From assembly GCF_016741775.1 (NCBI RefSeq), contig NZ_JAERRK010000011.1, forward strand, positions 124,001 through 188,000: a stretch of DNA of 64,000 nucleotides. The letters run 5' to 3'. Positions within the stretch are counted from its first letter, which is position 1. Each line of letters begins with the position of its first letter. A program made the position numbers and the translations under genes. The notes under the pieces were generated by a model. That model had not been told where the DNA came from. It saw only the letters and a program-made list of their open reading frames with translations, and ran no database searches. The DNA comes from Streptomyces actinomycinicus. Its GTDB lineage: Bacteria > Actinomycetota > Actinomycetes > Streptomycetales > Streptomycetaceae. Shown here piece after piece: positions 1 through 7,546 of this stretch.

Positions 1-1014
1 GGCCAGCGCCTGTTTCAGGGAGGGCCACAGCGTCCGGTCGTAGAGGGCCTGCCCGATGGCACCCACCAGGTCCTGGCCGGAGAACGCGCCGCCGAGGTCC
101 GAGGGCACCGGGTTCTCGTCGAGCGAGCGCACCAGCCGGAGCACCTCGTCCCCGGCCGTCCGCGGATCCTGCCCGAACGGACACGCGACATCGCCCGTAC
201 ACCAGTCGACGAAGTCGTCCAGCGCCGTCTGCTGTCCCTCGGCGCCCGCCAGCCCCTGCTCGGCCAGCGGCTCGGTCAGGGTGTCCACGCCGTCGAGGAC
301 GAGCCGGCCGACCTTGCCCGGGAACTGCGCCGAGTAGACGGCGCCGAGCCGGGTGCCGTAGGAGAAGCCGAGGTAGTTGAGTTTGTCGTCGCCCAGCGCC
401 TGGCGGATCACGTCCATGTCGCGGGAGGCGTTCACGGTGCCGATGTGGCCCAGCACCGGCCCGGAGTGCCGGGCGCAGTCCTTGGCGGCCTGCTGCAGCT
501 GCCTGAGCAGCACCTGCGGGTGGCTGAGATCGACGTCCTCCTGCGTCACGGCCGCGACCTCGTCGCTGCCCTCGCCGCAGCTGACGGGGGAGGAGCGGCC
601 GACGCCGCGCGGGTCGAAGGTGACCACGTCGTAGCCGTTGGTCAGGTCCATGAACTGCCGGCCCTCGGAGGCCAGGCCGGGGACGCCGGGGCCACCGGGG
701 CCGCCGAAGTTCAGCAGCACCGAGCCCCGGGACGTGCCGGTGGCGCGGTAGCGGGCCAGGGCCAGGTCCAGCGTGCCCGCCCGCGGTCGCGCGTAGTCGA
801 GGGGAACGGTGACCTTTCCGCACTGCAGGTCCCTGGGCATGTCCAGACCCTCGCAGGCGCCCCACGTCACCTTCTGCCGGTAGAACCGGGTCAGGTCGGG
901 CTGGGGCCGGTCGGCGGCGGCAGCGGGCAGCCCGGCCCCGAGCAGCGCGAGGGCCAGCGCCGAGGCACCCGCGCAGCGCCGCACGGCGGGCCGTGTGGAC
1001 AGCATGGCCAGCAT
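1..1014 (-). CDS. Secreted tripeptidyl-aminopeptidase-type alpha/beta hydrolase (partial)
   Basis: The gene runs off the left edge; 338 N-terminal residues are present. The start chosen is the ATG at 1014, preceded by GGAGGCG at proper spacing; a second ATG lies three codons in. The N-terminus has Arg residues, a hydrophobic stretch and an AxA-like end near residue 30, so it looks like a Sec signal peptide. The mature part has the oxyanion-loop motif NFGGPGGPG, a GVGRS strand and the nucleophile elbow GFSYGT, which are typical of the Streptomyces Tap/SlpD/SlpE secreted exopeptidases (S33 family) that take short peptides from the N-terminus of substrates. The catalytic Asp and His would lie in the missing C-terminal part. 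Seen: signal peptide and elbow. Inferred: peptidase specificity; a related esterase cannot be excluded. Confidence 0.85.
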   Translation of the reverse strand, partial: MLAMLSTRPAVRRCAGASALALALLGAGLPAAAADRPQPDLTRFYRQKVTWGACEGLDMPRDLQCGKVTVPLDYARPRAGTLDLALARYRATGTSRGSVLLNFGGPGGPGVPGLASEGRQFMDLTNGYDVVTFDPRGVGRSSPVSCGEGSDEVAAVTQEDVDLSHPQVLLRQLQQAAKDCARHSGPVLGHIGTVNASRDMDVIRQALGDDKLNYLGFSYGTRLGAVYSAQFPGKVGRLVLDGVDTLTEPLAEQGLAGAEGQQTALDDFVDWCTGDVACPFGQDPRTAGDEVLRLVRSLDENPVPSDLGGAFSGQDLVGAIGQALYDRTLWPSLKQALA

Positions 1015-1302
1015 CGTTCGCCTCCCGGGGCACGCGGCCGTCGCGGACCGGGGACGGCACCCTCGGATCACCATAAGCGGGCCCCGGACGGCACGCCTCC
1101 GGGCGAGCGGGACGGCGGTGACTGCCGTATTCTCCGCGCCCCGCATGCCCGATGAAGATCACTAAGCGGCTTTACGCCTAGTTCGATAACAGTGACGCTC
1201 GATGGGGTGAAAGACCGATTAGCCATAACTCCGACTGTTTCCCCGGCGTTCTATGGGGGTGCGGGTGGTCGCCCGCAACGATCTCTGGAAGGCAGGGAAA
1301 CA

Positions 1303-1962
1303 ATGAGACGCGCTACCCGAAACGGTGTGATCGCCGTCGCCGCCGCGTCCGGCGCGATGGCCGTGGCGCTCCCGGTGTCCGCCGCCTTCGCGGCCGACGG
1401 GGCCGGCGCCGAGGGCTCCGCGGCCGGCTCGCCCGGACTGCTCTCAGGCAACGGCATCCAACTCCCGGTGCACGTGCCGGTCAACGTGTGCGGCAACACC
1501 GTGAACGTCGTGGGGCTGCTCAACCCGGCCGCGGGCAACGCCTGCGCGAACACCGGCCCGGCGAAGGACGGCAAGACGGCCGGGCCGGGCGGGGCGTCCG
1601 CGCGGGGCGACGTCACCGACTCGCCCGGCGTCGTCTCGGGCAACGGCATCCAGCTCCCCGTCCACCTGCCGGTGAACGTCACCGGCAACAGCGTCGACGT
1701 GGTCGGGGTGGGGAACCCGGCCGAGGGCAACCACTCGTCCAACGGCCCCGACGCCCCGCACACCCCGGTCCCGAAGCCGCGCGCGCCGCACCCCGCCGCC
1801 CCGGCCCGGCCCCACCCGGCGCGGCATGCCCCGCGGCCGGCGTCGTCCACCCTGGCCCACACCGGAGCGGACGTGACGGTCCCCGCCGTCGCCGGGAGTG
1901 CGGCGCTCCTCGTCGCGGGCGCCACCCTGTACCGCCGGTTCCGTCCGGGCCGCACCGGCTGA
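1303..1962 (+). CDS. Long chaplin with two chaplin domains and a sortase signal
   Basis: 219-residue secreted surface protein. An N-terminal signal peptide (RRATRNG, then an Ala/Val-rich core ending AFA) is followed by two chaplin domains at about residues 45-90 and 103-148, both carrying SGNGIQLPVHxPVNV. A Pro/His/Ala-rich linker leads to a LAHTG sortase motif near residue 186, a hydrophobic segment and a basic RRFRPGR tail. This is the architecture of long chaplins (ChpA-C type), which are anchored to the wall by class E sortase and help coat aerial hyphae with an amyloid-like layer. The first domain has the usual two Cys residues; the second has none. The start at 1303 follows AAGGCAGGG and puts the signal peptide at the terminus. 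The longer frame opening at 1192 adds a non-signal sequence and was rejected. Confidence 0.93.
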   Translation: MRRATRNGVIAVAAASGAMAVALPVSAAFAADGAGAEGSAAGSPGLLSGNGIQLPVHVPVNVCGNTVNVVGLLNPAAGNACANTGPAKDGKTAGPGGASARGDVTDSPGVVSGNGIQLPVHLPVNVTGNSVDVVGVGNPAEGNHSSNGPDAPHTPVPKPRAPHPAAPARPHPARHAPRPASSTLAHTGADVTVPAVAGSAALLVAGATLYRRFRPGRTG

Positions 1963-2195
1963 CCCGCCCGCGCTCGGTCCCACCGGACGCCGCGACGGCG
2001 GGGCCGGGCGTGGCCGGCCGTGCCGCGGCGTCGCCCGAACTCCCTTCCTCGGCAGGCAGATCCGCGCGGAGCGCGAGGTGCATCGGCTGATCCCTGCGTG
2101 GCGCGGCCCCCCGTTGATCCGGAAGGATGCTGCGGGCGGCCGGCCGAGGGCCGTGCCGTACGACAGCCCGACCCCGACGGAAACGGAGCGCATCC

Positions 2196-3050
2196 ATGAT
2201 CTCTGCGGCCCCCCAGGACCTCGTCGTCACACAGGCCACCCTCGCCGACTGGCCGGTGATCAGCGAGTGGGCGGCGGCGGAGGGCTGGAACCCCGGGCTG
2301 TCCGACGGGCCCGCGTTCTTCGCCCAGGATCCCGACGGGTTCTTCCTCGGCCGGATCGACGGGGAACCGGTGTCGGCCGTCTCCGTGGTGAACTACGGCC
2401 CCGCCTACTCCTTCCTCGGCTGCTACCTCGTCCGTCCCGACCTGCGCGGTCACGGCCACGGCCTCACCACCTGGAAGACCGCCCTGGCGCACGCCGGGAA
2501 CCGGACCGTCGGCCTGGACGGGGTCGTCGCCCAGCAGGACAACTACCGCCGGTCCGGCTTCGAACCGGCCTACCGCACCATCCGGTTCTCCGGCACCGCC
2601 CCCGAGGCCGAGGCACCCGCGGGCGTCCGCCCGGCAGGCCCTGCCGACCTGGCCGCGGTCACCGCCTACGACAGCGCCTGCCAGCCCGCCGACCGCCCGC
2701 GCTTCCTCGCCGAGTGGCTCACGGGACCCGGCCACCGTGCCGTCGTCCGCGAGGACGGCGGGCGCCTCACCGGCTACGGCGTGATCCGGCCCGGCCGGGA
2801 CGCCCTGCGCATCGGCCCGCTGTTCGCCGACACCGCCGAGGACGCGCGGGCCCTGTTCGCCGCCCTCACCGCGGCCGCCGCCGGCCGCGAGGTCGCCGTC
2901 GACGTGCCCGAGCCGAACAAGGCCGGCGTCGCCCTGGCCGAACAGGCCGGACTGCGGCCCTCGTTCGAGACCGCCCGCATGTACACCGGCCCGGTGCGCG
3001 AGCACGCCCGGGAGCGCGTGTTCGGCGTCACGACACTCGAACTCGGCTGA
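2196..3050 (+). CDS. Two-domain GNAT family N-acetyltransferase
   Basis: 284 residues. The N-terminal half (about 8-135) has the GNAT fold signature, with the acetyl-CoA pyrophosphate loop at RPDLRGHGHG and the closing YRRSGFEP strand. The C-terminal half (about 145-284) resembles the acetyltransferase-18 type extension and ends in an apparent second, degenerate GNAT lobe (NKAGVALAEQAGL). The substrate is unknown. The start at 2196 follows GGAGCG at 5 bases; an upstream in-frame start at 2127 was rejected because it adds an Arg-rich stretch outside the domain. It converges with the MFS gene on the other strand, overlapping its true-frame end by about 20 bases. Confidence 0.85.
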   Translation: MISAAPQDLVVTQATLADWPVISEWAAAEGWNPGLSDGPAFFAQDPDGFFLGRIDGEPVSAVSVVNYGPAYSFLGCYLVRPDLRGHGHGLTTWKTALAHAGNRTVGLDGVVAQQDNYRRSGFEPAYRTIRFSGTAPEAEAPAGVRPAGPADLAAVTAYDSACQPADRPRFLAEWLTGPGHRAVVREDGGRLTGYGVIRPGRDALRIGPLFADTAEDARALFAALTAAAAGREVAVDVPEPNKAGVALAEQAGLRPSFETARMYTGPVREHARERVFGVTTLELG

Positions 3051-4243
3051 CCTCCGGGGCAGGGCCGCGCCGCCCGGCCGGGAAGGCGTGCCGGCGCCCC
3101 GCCGCGACCGTCACCAGGGCCAGCAGGACCGGCGGGAGCGCGGTCGGGCAGCGCCCCGGGGCCCGCCGTGTCCAGCGCCAGGCCGCCGGTGAGGGAGCCG
3201 GCGGCGATGCCCGCGTTGTACACCGTGGTCTGCAACGAGGTCGCCACATCGGCGTCGGCCGGTCCCGACGCGTTCACCAGAGCCGTCTGGATCAGCGTCG
3301 GCGCCCCGCCGAAGGCCACGCCCCAGCACGCCACCGCGCCGGCCGGCAGCCCCCGCACCCCGGCGCCCAGCCCCAGCGCCAGGAGGACGGACCCGACCAG
3401 CGCGAGCGCCGCCAGCAGCGTGGGCCGCGGACACCGGTCGATCACCGCACCGGTCACCCAGATCCCGGCCACCGTCGCACTCCCGAACACCGCCAGCAGC
3501 ACACCCGTACGGCCGTGTCCGGCGTACGCGGCGAACGGGGCGAGGTACGTGTACATCACCTGGTGGCCCAGCAGCAGGCAGAACGTCACGGACAGCACCG
3601 GGCGGATGCCCGGCCGCACCGCGACCCGGACGAGCGGCACGCGCGCGTGCGCCGGCTCGCCGGGGAAACCGGGCACCCGGAGCCGTACCCACCCCACGAG
3701 CAGCACGGCGAGCACGGCCAGCGTGCCGAACACCGACCGCCAGCCCACCGCACCCGCCAGCGCGGTACCGGCGGGCACCCCCAGGGCCAGGGCCAGGGTG
3801 ATCCCGGCCAGCACCACGGCGATGGCCCGCCCGCGCCGCTCGGCCGGCACCATCCGGGCCGCGTACCCGGCGAGCATCGCCCACAGCGTGCCGCCCGTCG
3901 CACCGGCCAGCAGCCGGGCCGCGAAGGTGAGCGGGTACGACGACGAGAGCGCGACCAGCGCGTTGCTGAGCGCGAACCCCAGCAGCGCAGCGCAGAGCAC
4001 CGGCCGCCTGGGCAGCCCGCGCACGGCGGCGGTGACCGGGACCGCGGCCAGGAAGGAGGCGGCGGCATAGGCGGTGACGAGGAAACCGATGCGGGACTCG
4101 GCGACGCCGAGCGGAGGGGCCATGGCGGGCAGCAGGCCCGCCGGGAGGAGTTCGGTCAGCACGGCGGTGAACGCGGCGCAGGACAGGGCCAGCAGCCCCG
4201 ACCATGGCAGCGGACCGCCCTTGACCTGCGAGGACGTGGTCAT
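3028..4243 (-). CDS. MFS drug-efflux transporter with an apparent frameshift before TM12
   Basis: Twelve-helix DHA1-type major facilitator permease. Residues 1-365 read cleanly with successive hydrophobic helices and a conserved loop (PAERRGRAIAV). After GGLALDTAGPGALP the frame goes into a Pro/Arg-rich non-membrane tail that would overlap the neighbouring GNAT gene by 277 bases. In the adjacent frame the expected last helix continues (TALPPVLLALVTVAAG) and stops at 3028. One extra base in the GGG run at 3146-3148 would explain this; the whole span is one base more than a multiple of three. It is therefore a real indel or a sequence error; coordinates here follow the restored reading (404 aa). 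It is divergent from a MerR regulator and probably controlled by it; exported compound unknown. Confidence 0.8.
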
Positions 4244-4257
4244 GCGACCATGGTGGA

Positions 4258-4279
4258 ACCTTCACATCAGTGTGAAGGT
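4258..4279. promoter_or_regulatory. MerR-type operator between MFS and merR genes
   Basis: A perfect dyad with 9-base arms and a 4-base centre (ACCTTCACA-TCAG-TGTGAAGGT). On the minus strand TTGACC (4282-4277) is followed by exactly 19 bases, the long spacer that MerR regulators compensate for by twisting DNA; the -10 position (TCCACC) is weak. The MFS ATG is only 15 bases from the dyad, so its transcript may be leaderless. Confidence 0.75.
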
Positions 4280-4302
4280 CAAATGCGGCTGAGGAGGCGC
4301 CC

Positions 4303-4689
4303 GTGCGCATCGGTGAACTGTCCCGCCGTACGGGCGTCCCGACCCGCCTGCTGCGCTACTACGAGGATCAGCGCCTCCTGCGTCCGGACCGCACCGGGAA
4401 CGGCTACCGCAGCTACCCCGAGTCCGCGGTCGCGGACGTGCAGCAGATCCGCGGACTGCTGGACTCCGGCCTCACCACCGAGATGATCCGCGCGCTGCTG
4501 CCGTACCTGTGCGGGCCCGGCGACCTCGTCCCGGACCCCGGGAGCGTGCCGCCGGAGACGGCCGCGCTGCTGCAGGGGCACATCGACCGCATCCAGTCCC
4601 GCATCGACTGCCTGGCCCGCAACCGCGACCGGCTCAGCGCCTACCTGGCGGCGGTACGGCCGGGAGCCGGTGCGGGCGGTGGCCGGTAA
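4303..4689 (+). CDS. MerR family transcriptional regulator
   Basis: 128-residue DNA-binding activator/repressor. The winged helix-turn-helix at the N-terminus (RIGELSRRTGVPTRLLRYYE, then LLRPDRTGNGYR) is the MerR signature. A helix (PETAALLQGHIDRIQSRIDCL) follows and would form the antiparallel dimer coiled coil. The short C-terminal part has no evident metal-binding Cys cluster, which argues for an organic ligand. The GTG start at 4303 follows GAGGAGG at 6 bases. It is divergent from the MFS gene and shares the perfect dyad at 4258-4279, so it most likely controls that pump and itself. Ligand unknown. Confidence 0.9.
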   Translation: MRIGELSRRTGVPTRLLRYYEDQRLLRPDRTGNGYRSYPESAVADVQQIRGLLDSGLTTEMIRALLPYLCGPGDLVPDPGSVPPETAALLQGHIDRIQSRIDCLARNRDRLSAYLAAVRPGAGAGGGR

Positions 4690-4729
4690 TTCCTTTGCCC
4701 AGCCGGGTCGTTCCTGCTGGAGTGGGGGC

Positions 4730-5506
4730 ATGGATCACAGCGCCGTGCTCGCCCTGTACGACCGGGTCATGCGGGAGGGCGCCCTGCCCGACGGCCCGGG
4801 GGCCCGGATCGAGCGGGCCGGTGCGGTGGTGCGTCAGGTCGCCGGCCCGCAGGGCTGGAACGGCGTGCTCTGGTCCGGCCTGGACGCGAAGGGCGCGGAC
4901 CGCGCCGTCCGGGAGCAGATCACCCGCTTCACCGCGCTGGGCCGGGACTTCGAGTGGAAGCTCTACGCCCATGACGAGCCGGCGGACCTCGCGACCCGGC
5001 TGCTCGCCGCCGGCTTCCGGGCCGAGCCCGAGGAGACGCTGATGATCGGCGAGGTGGCCGGACTCGCACCGGCCACGGCACCTCCGCAGGGCATCCGCCT
5101 CGTGCGGGCCGCCGACCCGGCCGGCGTCGAACTCGTCGTGGACGTGCACGAGAAGAGCTTCGGCACCGACGGCGCCCGGCTGCGGCACCAGTTGCTCGCC
5201 CGCCTGTCCGACGCCCCAGGAACCGTCGTCGCCGTGGTCGCCCTCGCCGGTGCCGAACCCGTCGGCGCGGCCCGCATGGAGCTGGTGCCGGGCACCCCGT
5301 TCGCCGGACTGTGGGGCGGCGGGACCGTCGCGGCCTGGCGCGGCCGGGGCCTCTACCGTGCCCTCGTCGCCGACCGGGCTCGGGTCGCCGCCGCCCACGG
5401 ATACCGCTACCTCCAGGTCGACGCCTCACCCATGAGCCGTCCGATCCTGGAGCGCCTCGGCTTCCACGCCGTGAGCACCACGACGCCGTACCTGTACGCG
5501 GGCTGA
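4730..5506 (+). CDS. GNAT family N-acetyltransferase
   Basis: 258 residues. The catalytic GNAT domain is in the C-terminal half (about 115-258): the acetyl-CoA binding turn reads TVAAWRGRGLYRAL, followed by YLQVDASPMSRPILERLGF, the usual strand 5 / helix 4 segment. The N-terminal 110 residues are helical and without recognisable motif. The start at 4730 follows GGAGTGGGGG; an in-frame upstream start at 4670 overlaps merR and was rejected. It lies 40 bases after merR on the same strand and may be read through from it. It ends one base before the convergent GlsB-like gene. Substrate unknown. Confidence 0.85.
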   Translation: MDHSAVLALYDRVMREGALPDGPGARIERAGAVVRQVAGPQGWNGVLWSGLDAKGADRAVREQITRFTALGRDFEWKLYAHDEPADLATRLLAAGFRAEPEETLMIGEVAGLAPATAPPQGIRLVRAADPAGVELVVDVHEKSFGTDGARLRHQLLARLSDAPGTVVAVVALAGAEPVGAARMELVPGTPFAGLWGGGTVAAWRGRGLYRALVADRARVAAAHGYRYLQVDASPMSRPILERLGFHAVSTTTPYLYAG

Positions 5507-5507
5507 C

Positions 5508-5771
5508 TCACCGCCGGGCGCGGGTCCGGTCCAGCGCGGCCACCCCCAGCGCCGCCAGGGCGATCTGAATCAGCCACTCGATCCAGTCGGGCCCCTTGGT
5601 GTCGGCGACCCCGAACCCGGCGGCGATCGCCGAGCCCAGCAACGCGGCCACGATGCCGACGACGATGGTCCACAGGACCCCGATGTGCTGCCGTCCGGGG
5701 ACGGCCAACCGGCCCAGTACACCGATGACGAGACCGATCACGATGGCGCTGATCACGCCTGAAATCTCCAT
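5508..5771 (-). CDS. GlsB/YeaQ/YmgE family stress-response membrane protein
   Basis: 87-residue integral membrane protein with three hydrophobic helices: SGVISAIVIGLVIGVLGRL, IGVLWTIVVGIVAALLGSAI and IQIALAALGVAAL. The Gly-spaced first helix followed by VPGRQ and the second Gly-rich helix are the transglycosylase-associated (GlsB/YeaQ) family pattern. Proteins of this family accompany envelope stress; the biochemical role is not known. The start at 5771 gives GAGGG at 6 bases; an alternative ATG two codons earlier (5777) has no spacing for that site. Convergent with the GNAT gene. Confidence 0.85.
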   Translation of the reverse strand: MEISGVISAIVIGLVIGVLGRLAVPGRQHIGVLWTIVVGIVAALLGSAIAAGFGVADTKGPDWIEWLIQIALAALGVAALDRTRARR

Positions 5772-5997
5772 GGCCATCCCTCTTCGACGCTTCCGTTTGC
5801 GAACCCCGCTGACGAGGCATGTGCCCGCTGTGGGCGCGGCCACGCCGCCCCGGTGGTGGCCGGATGCTTCTGTTCACCAGGGCTTCATGTCGTGTACCTT
5901 TCAACCGATCGACGCGTGTAGAACCCTCGAGCGGGCTCTACGCGCGCAGAATCGGCGCCCGTTCCGCCTCTCCCCACCCCTCATGGAGGTTCGCCGG

Positions 5998-7437
5998 ATG
6001 CCCGGATCCCCGAGATCCCGCCGCAGATTCACCACCGCCCTGGCCGGTTTCGGGCTGCTCCTCACCGGTGCCGCCGTCCAGGTCGGCACCGGCACGCCCG
6101 CCCGCGCGGCGACCACGCACCGAGTCCTGTTCGACAACGCCCACGCCGAGACGGCCGGCAACGCCGACTGGATCATCTCCACCAGCCAGCCCGACCCGCT
6201 CGGCCAGGACTCCTCCCCGTCCGCCGAGACCGACTGGACCGGCGCCCTGTCCTCCTGGGGCGTGGCGCTGCAGAAGACCGGCGGCTACAGCCTGAAGACG
6301 CTGCCCTCGGGCTCGAGCCTCGCCTACGGCGGCTCGTCCGCGACCGACCTGTCGAACTTCGACACGCTGGTGCTGCCCGAGCCCAACACGATGTTCTCCG
6401 CCGCCGAGAAGACGGCGATCATGAACTTCGTGAAGAACGGCGGCGGACTGTTCATGATCTCCGACCACACCGGCGCCGACCGCAACAACGACGGCTACGA
6501 CGCGGTCGAGATCTTCAACGACCTGATGACGAACAACAGCGTCGACTCCACCGACCCGTTCGGCTTCTCGGTCGACTCGCTGAGCATCGGCTCCGACCAC
6601 CCCGCCGCCGTCGCCGACAGCACCGACCCGGTGCTGCACGGCTCCTTCGGCACCGTCGGCAAGAGCCTCATCGCCAGCGGCACGACCGCCACCCTGAAGC
6701 CCGCCGACAACCCCGGCGTCAAGGGCCTTCTCTACCGCACCGGTTACTCCGGCAACACCGGAGCCTTCTTCGCCACCAGCACCTTCGGCAGCGGCCGGGT
6801 GGCGTTCTGGGGCGACAGCTCCCCGGTCGACGACGGCACCGGCCAGTCCGGCAACACCCTGTACGACGGCTGGAACGACTCCGGCGCCACCAACGCGCCC
6901 CTCGCCCTCAACGCCACCGAGTGGCTCGCCGGTGCGGGCGGCGGCGGTGGCGGTGGCGGCACCTGCACGGCCGCCCAGCTGCTGGCCAACCCCGGCTTCG
7001 AGTCGGGGGCCACCTCCTGGACCGCGACCAGCGGTGTCATCACCGCCGACACCGGCGAGGCCGCGCGCACCGGCTCCTACAAGGCCTGGCTGAACGGCTA
7101 CGGTTCGGCCCACACCGACACCCTCGCGCAGACGGTCTCCGTCCCGGCCGGGTGCACGAGCGCCACCCTCGGCTTCCACCTCCACGTCGACACCGACGAG
7201 ACGACCACCTCGACGGCCTACGACACCCTGAAGGTGCAGGTCCTGAACAGCAGCGGAACAGTGCTGTCGACCCTCGCGACCTACTCGAACCTGAACGCGG
7301 CGAGCGGCTACACCCGGCGCAGTCTCAACCTCGCGAGCTACGCCGGCCAGACCGTCACGATCAAGTTCACCGGCACCGAGGGCTCCACCCTCCAGACGTC
7401 GTTCGTCATCGACGACGCCGCGCTCGACGTCGGCTGA
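5998..7437 (+). CDS. Secreted two-domain protein: amidotransferase-like domain plus C-terminal beta-sandwich
   Basis: 479 residues. A twin-Arg-like signal (PRSRRRFTTALAGFGLLL, ending ARA) precedes an alpha/beta domain at about 42-320 whose core strands (HRVLFDNAHAETAG, FDTLVLPEP, NGGGLFMISDHTGADRNNDGYD, GRVAFWGDSS) resemble class I glutamine-amidotransferase-like or DUF4350-type folds. A run of Gly residues links it to a beta-rich domain (about 330-479) beginning LLANPGFESG and ending TSFVIDDAALDV, the pattern of CBM-like jelly rolls appended to Streptomyces exoenzymes. The start at 5998 follows a perfect GGAGGT at 7 bases. Probably a secreted hydrolase or binding protein acting on a polymer; catalytic residues not identified. 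Confidence 0.7.
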   Translation: MPGSPRSRRRFTTALAGFGLLLTGAAVQVGTGTPARAATTHRVLFDNAHAETAGNADWIISTSQPDPLGQDSSPSAETDWTGALSSWGVALQKTGGYSLKTLPSGSSLAYGGSSATDLSNFDTLVLPEPNTMFSAAEKTAIMNFVKNGGGLFMISDHTGADRNNDGYDAVEIFNDLMTNNSVDSTDPFGFSVDSLSIGSDHPAAVADSTDPVLHGSFGTVGKSLIASGTTATLKPADNPGVKGLLYRTGYSGNTGAFFATSTFGSGRVAFWGDSSPVDDGTGQSGNTLYDGWNDSGATNAPLALNATEWLAGAGGGGGGGGTCTAAQLLANPGFESGATSWTATSGVITADTGEAARTGSYKAWLNGYGSAHTDTLAQTVSVPAGCTSATLGFHLHVDTDETTTSTAYDTLKVQVLNSSGTVLSTLATYSNLNAASGYTRRSLNLASYAGQTVTIKFTGTEGSTLQTSFVIDDAALDVG

Positions 7438-7495
7438 GGCACGGCTGAGGCACGCAGGGGCCAGGCCGAGCCGTGCGAAGGCCGGGCCGAGCCAC

Positions 7496-7533
7496 GGACA
7501 GGGGGTGGCCCGCACGGGCTCACCCCCCTGTCC
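7496..7533. terminator. Bidirectional hairpin terminator
   Basis: GGACAGGGGGTG pairs with CACCCCCCTGTCC (one bulged base) around an inner GCCCG/CGGGC stem. It sits between the convergent secreted-protein and glucosaminidase genes. Confidence 0.7.
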
Positions 7534-7546
7534 TTCCGTGTGCGCG

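Noticed and set aside
445..1155. Open frame opposite the secreted peptidase
   Set aside because: Shadow of the peptidase gene caused by high third-position GC; no domain.
1251..3005. Long minus frame over the chaplin and GNAT genes
   Set aside because: Antisense shadow; Pro/Gly/Arg-rich, no domain, no ribosome site.
2774..3028. C-terminal 85 residues of the as-read MFS frame
   Set aside because: Non-membrane and antisense to the GNAT gene; better explained by a frameshift near 3147.
1898..4486. 862-codon plus frame across three genes
   Set aside because: Composition-driven; Arg/Pro-rich throughout and lies opposite or out of frame with recognised proteins.
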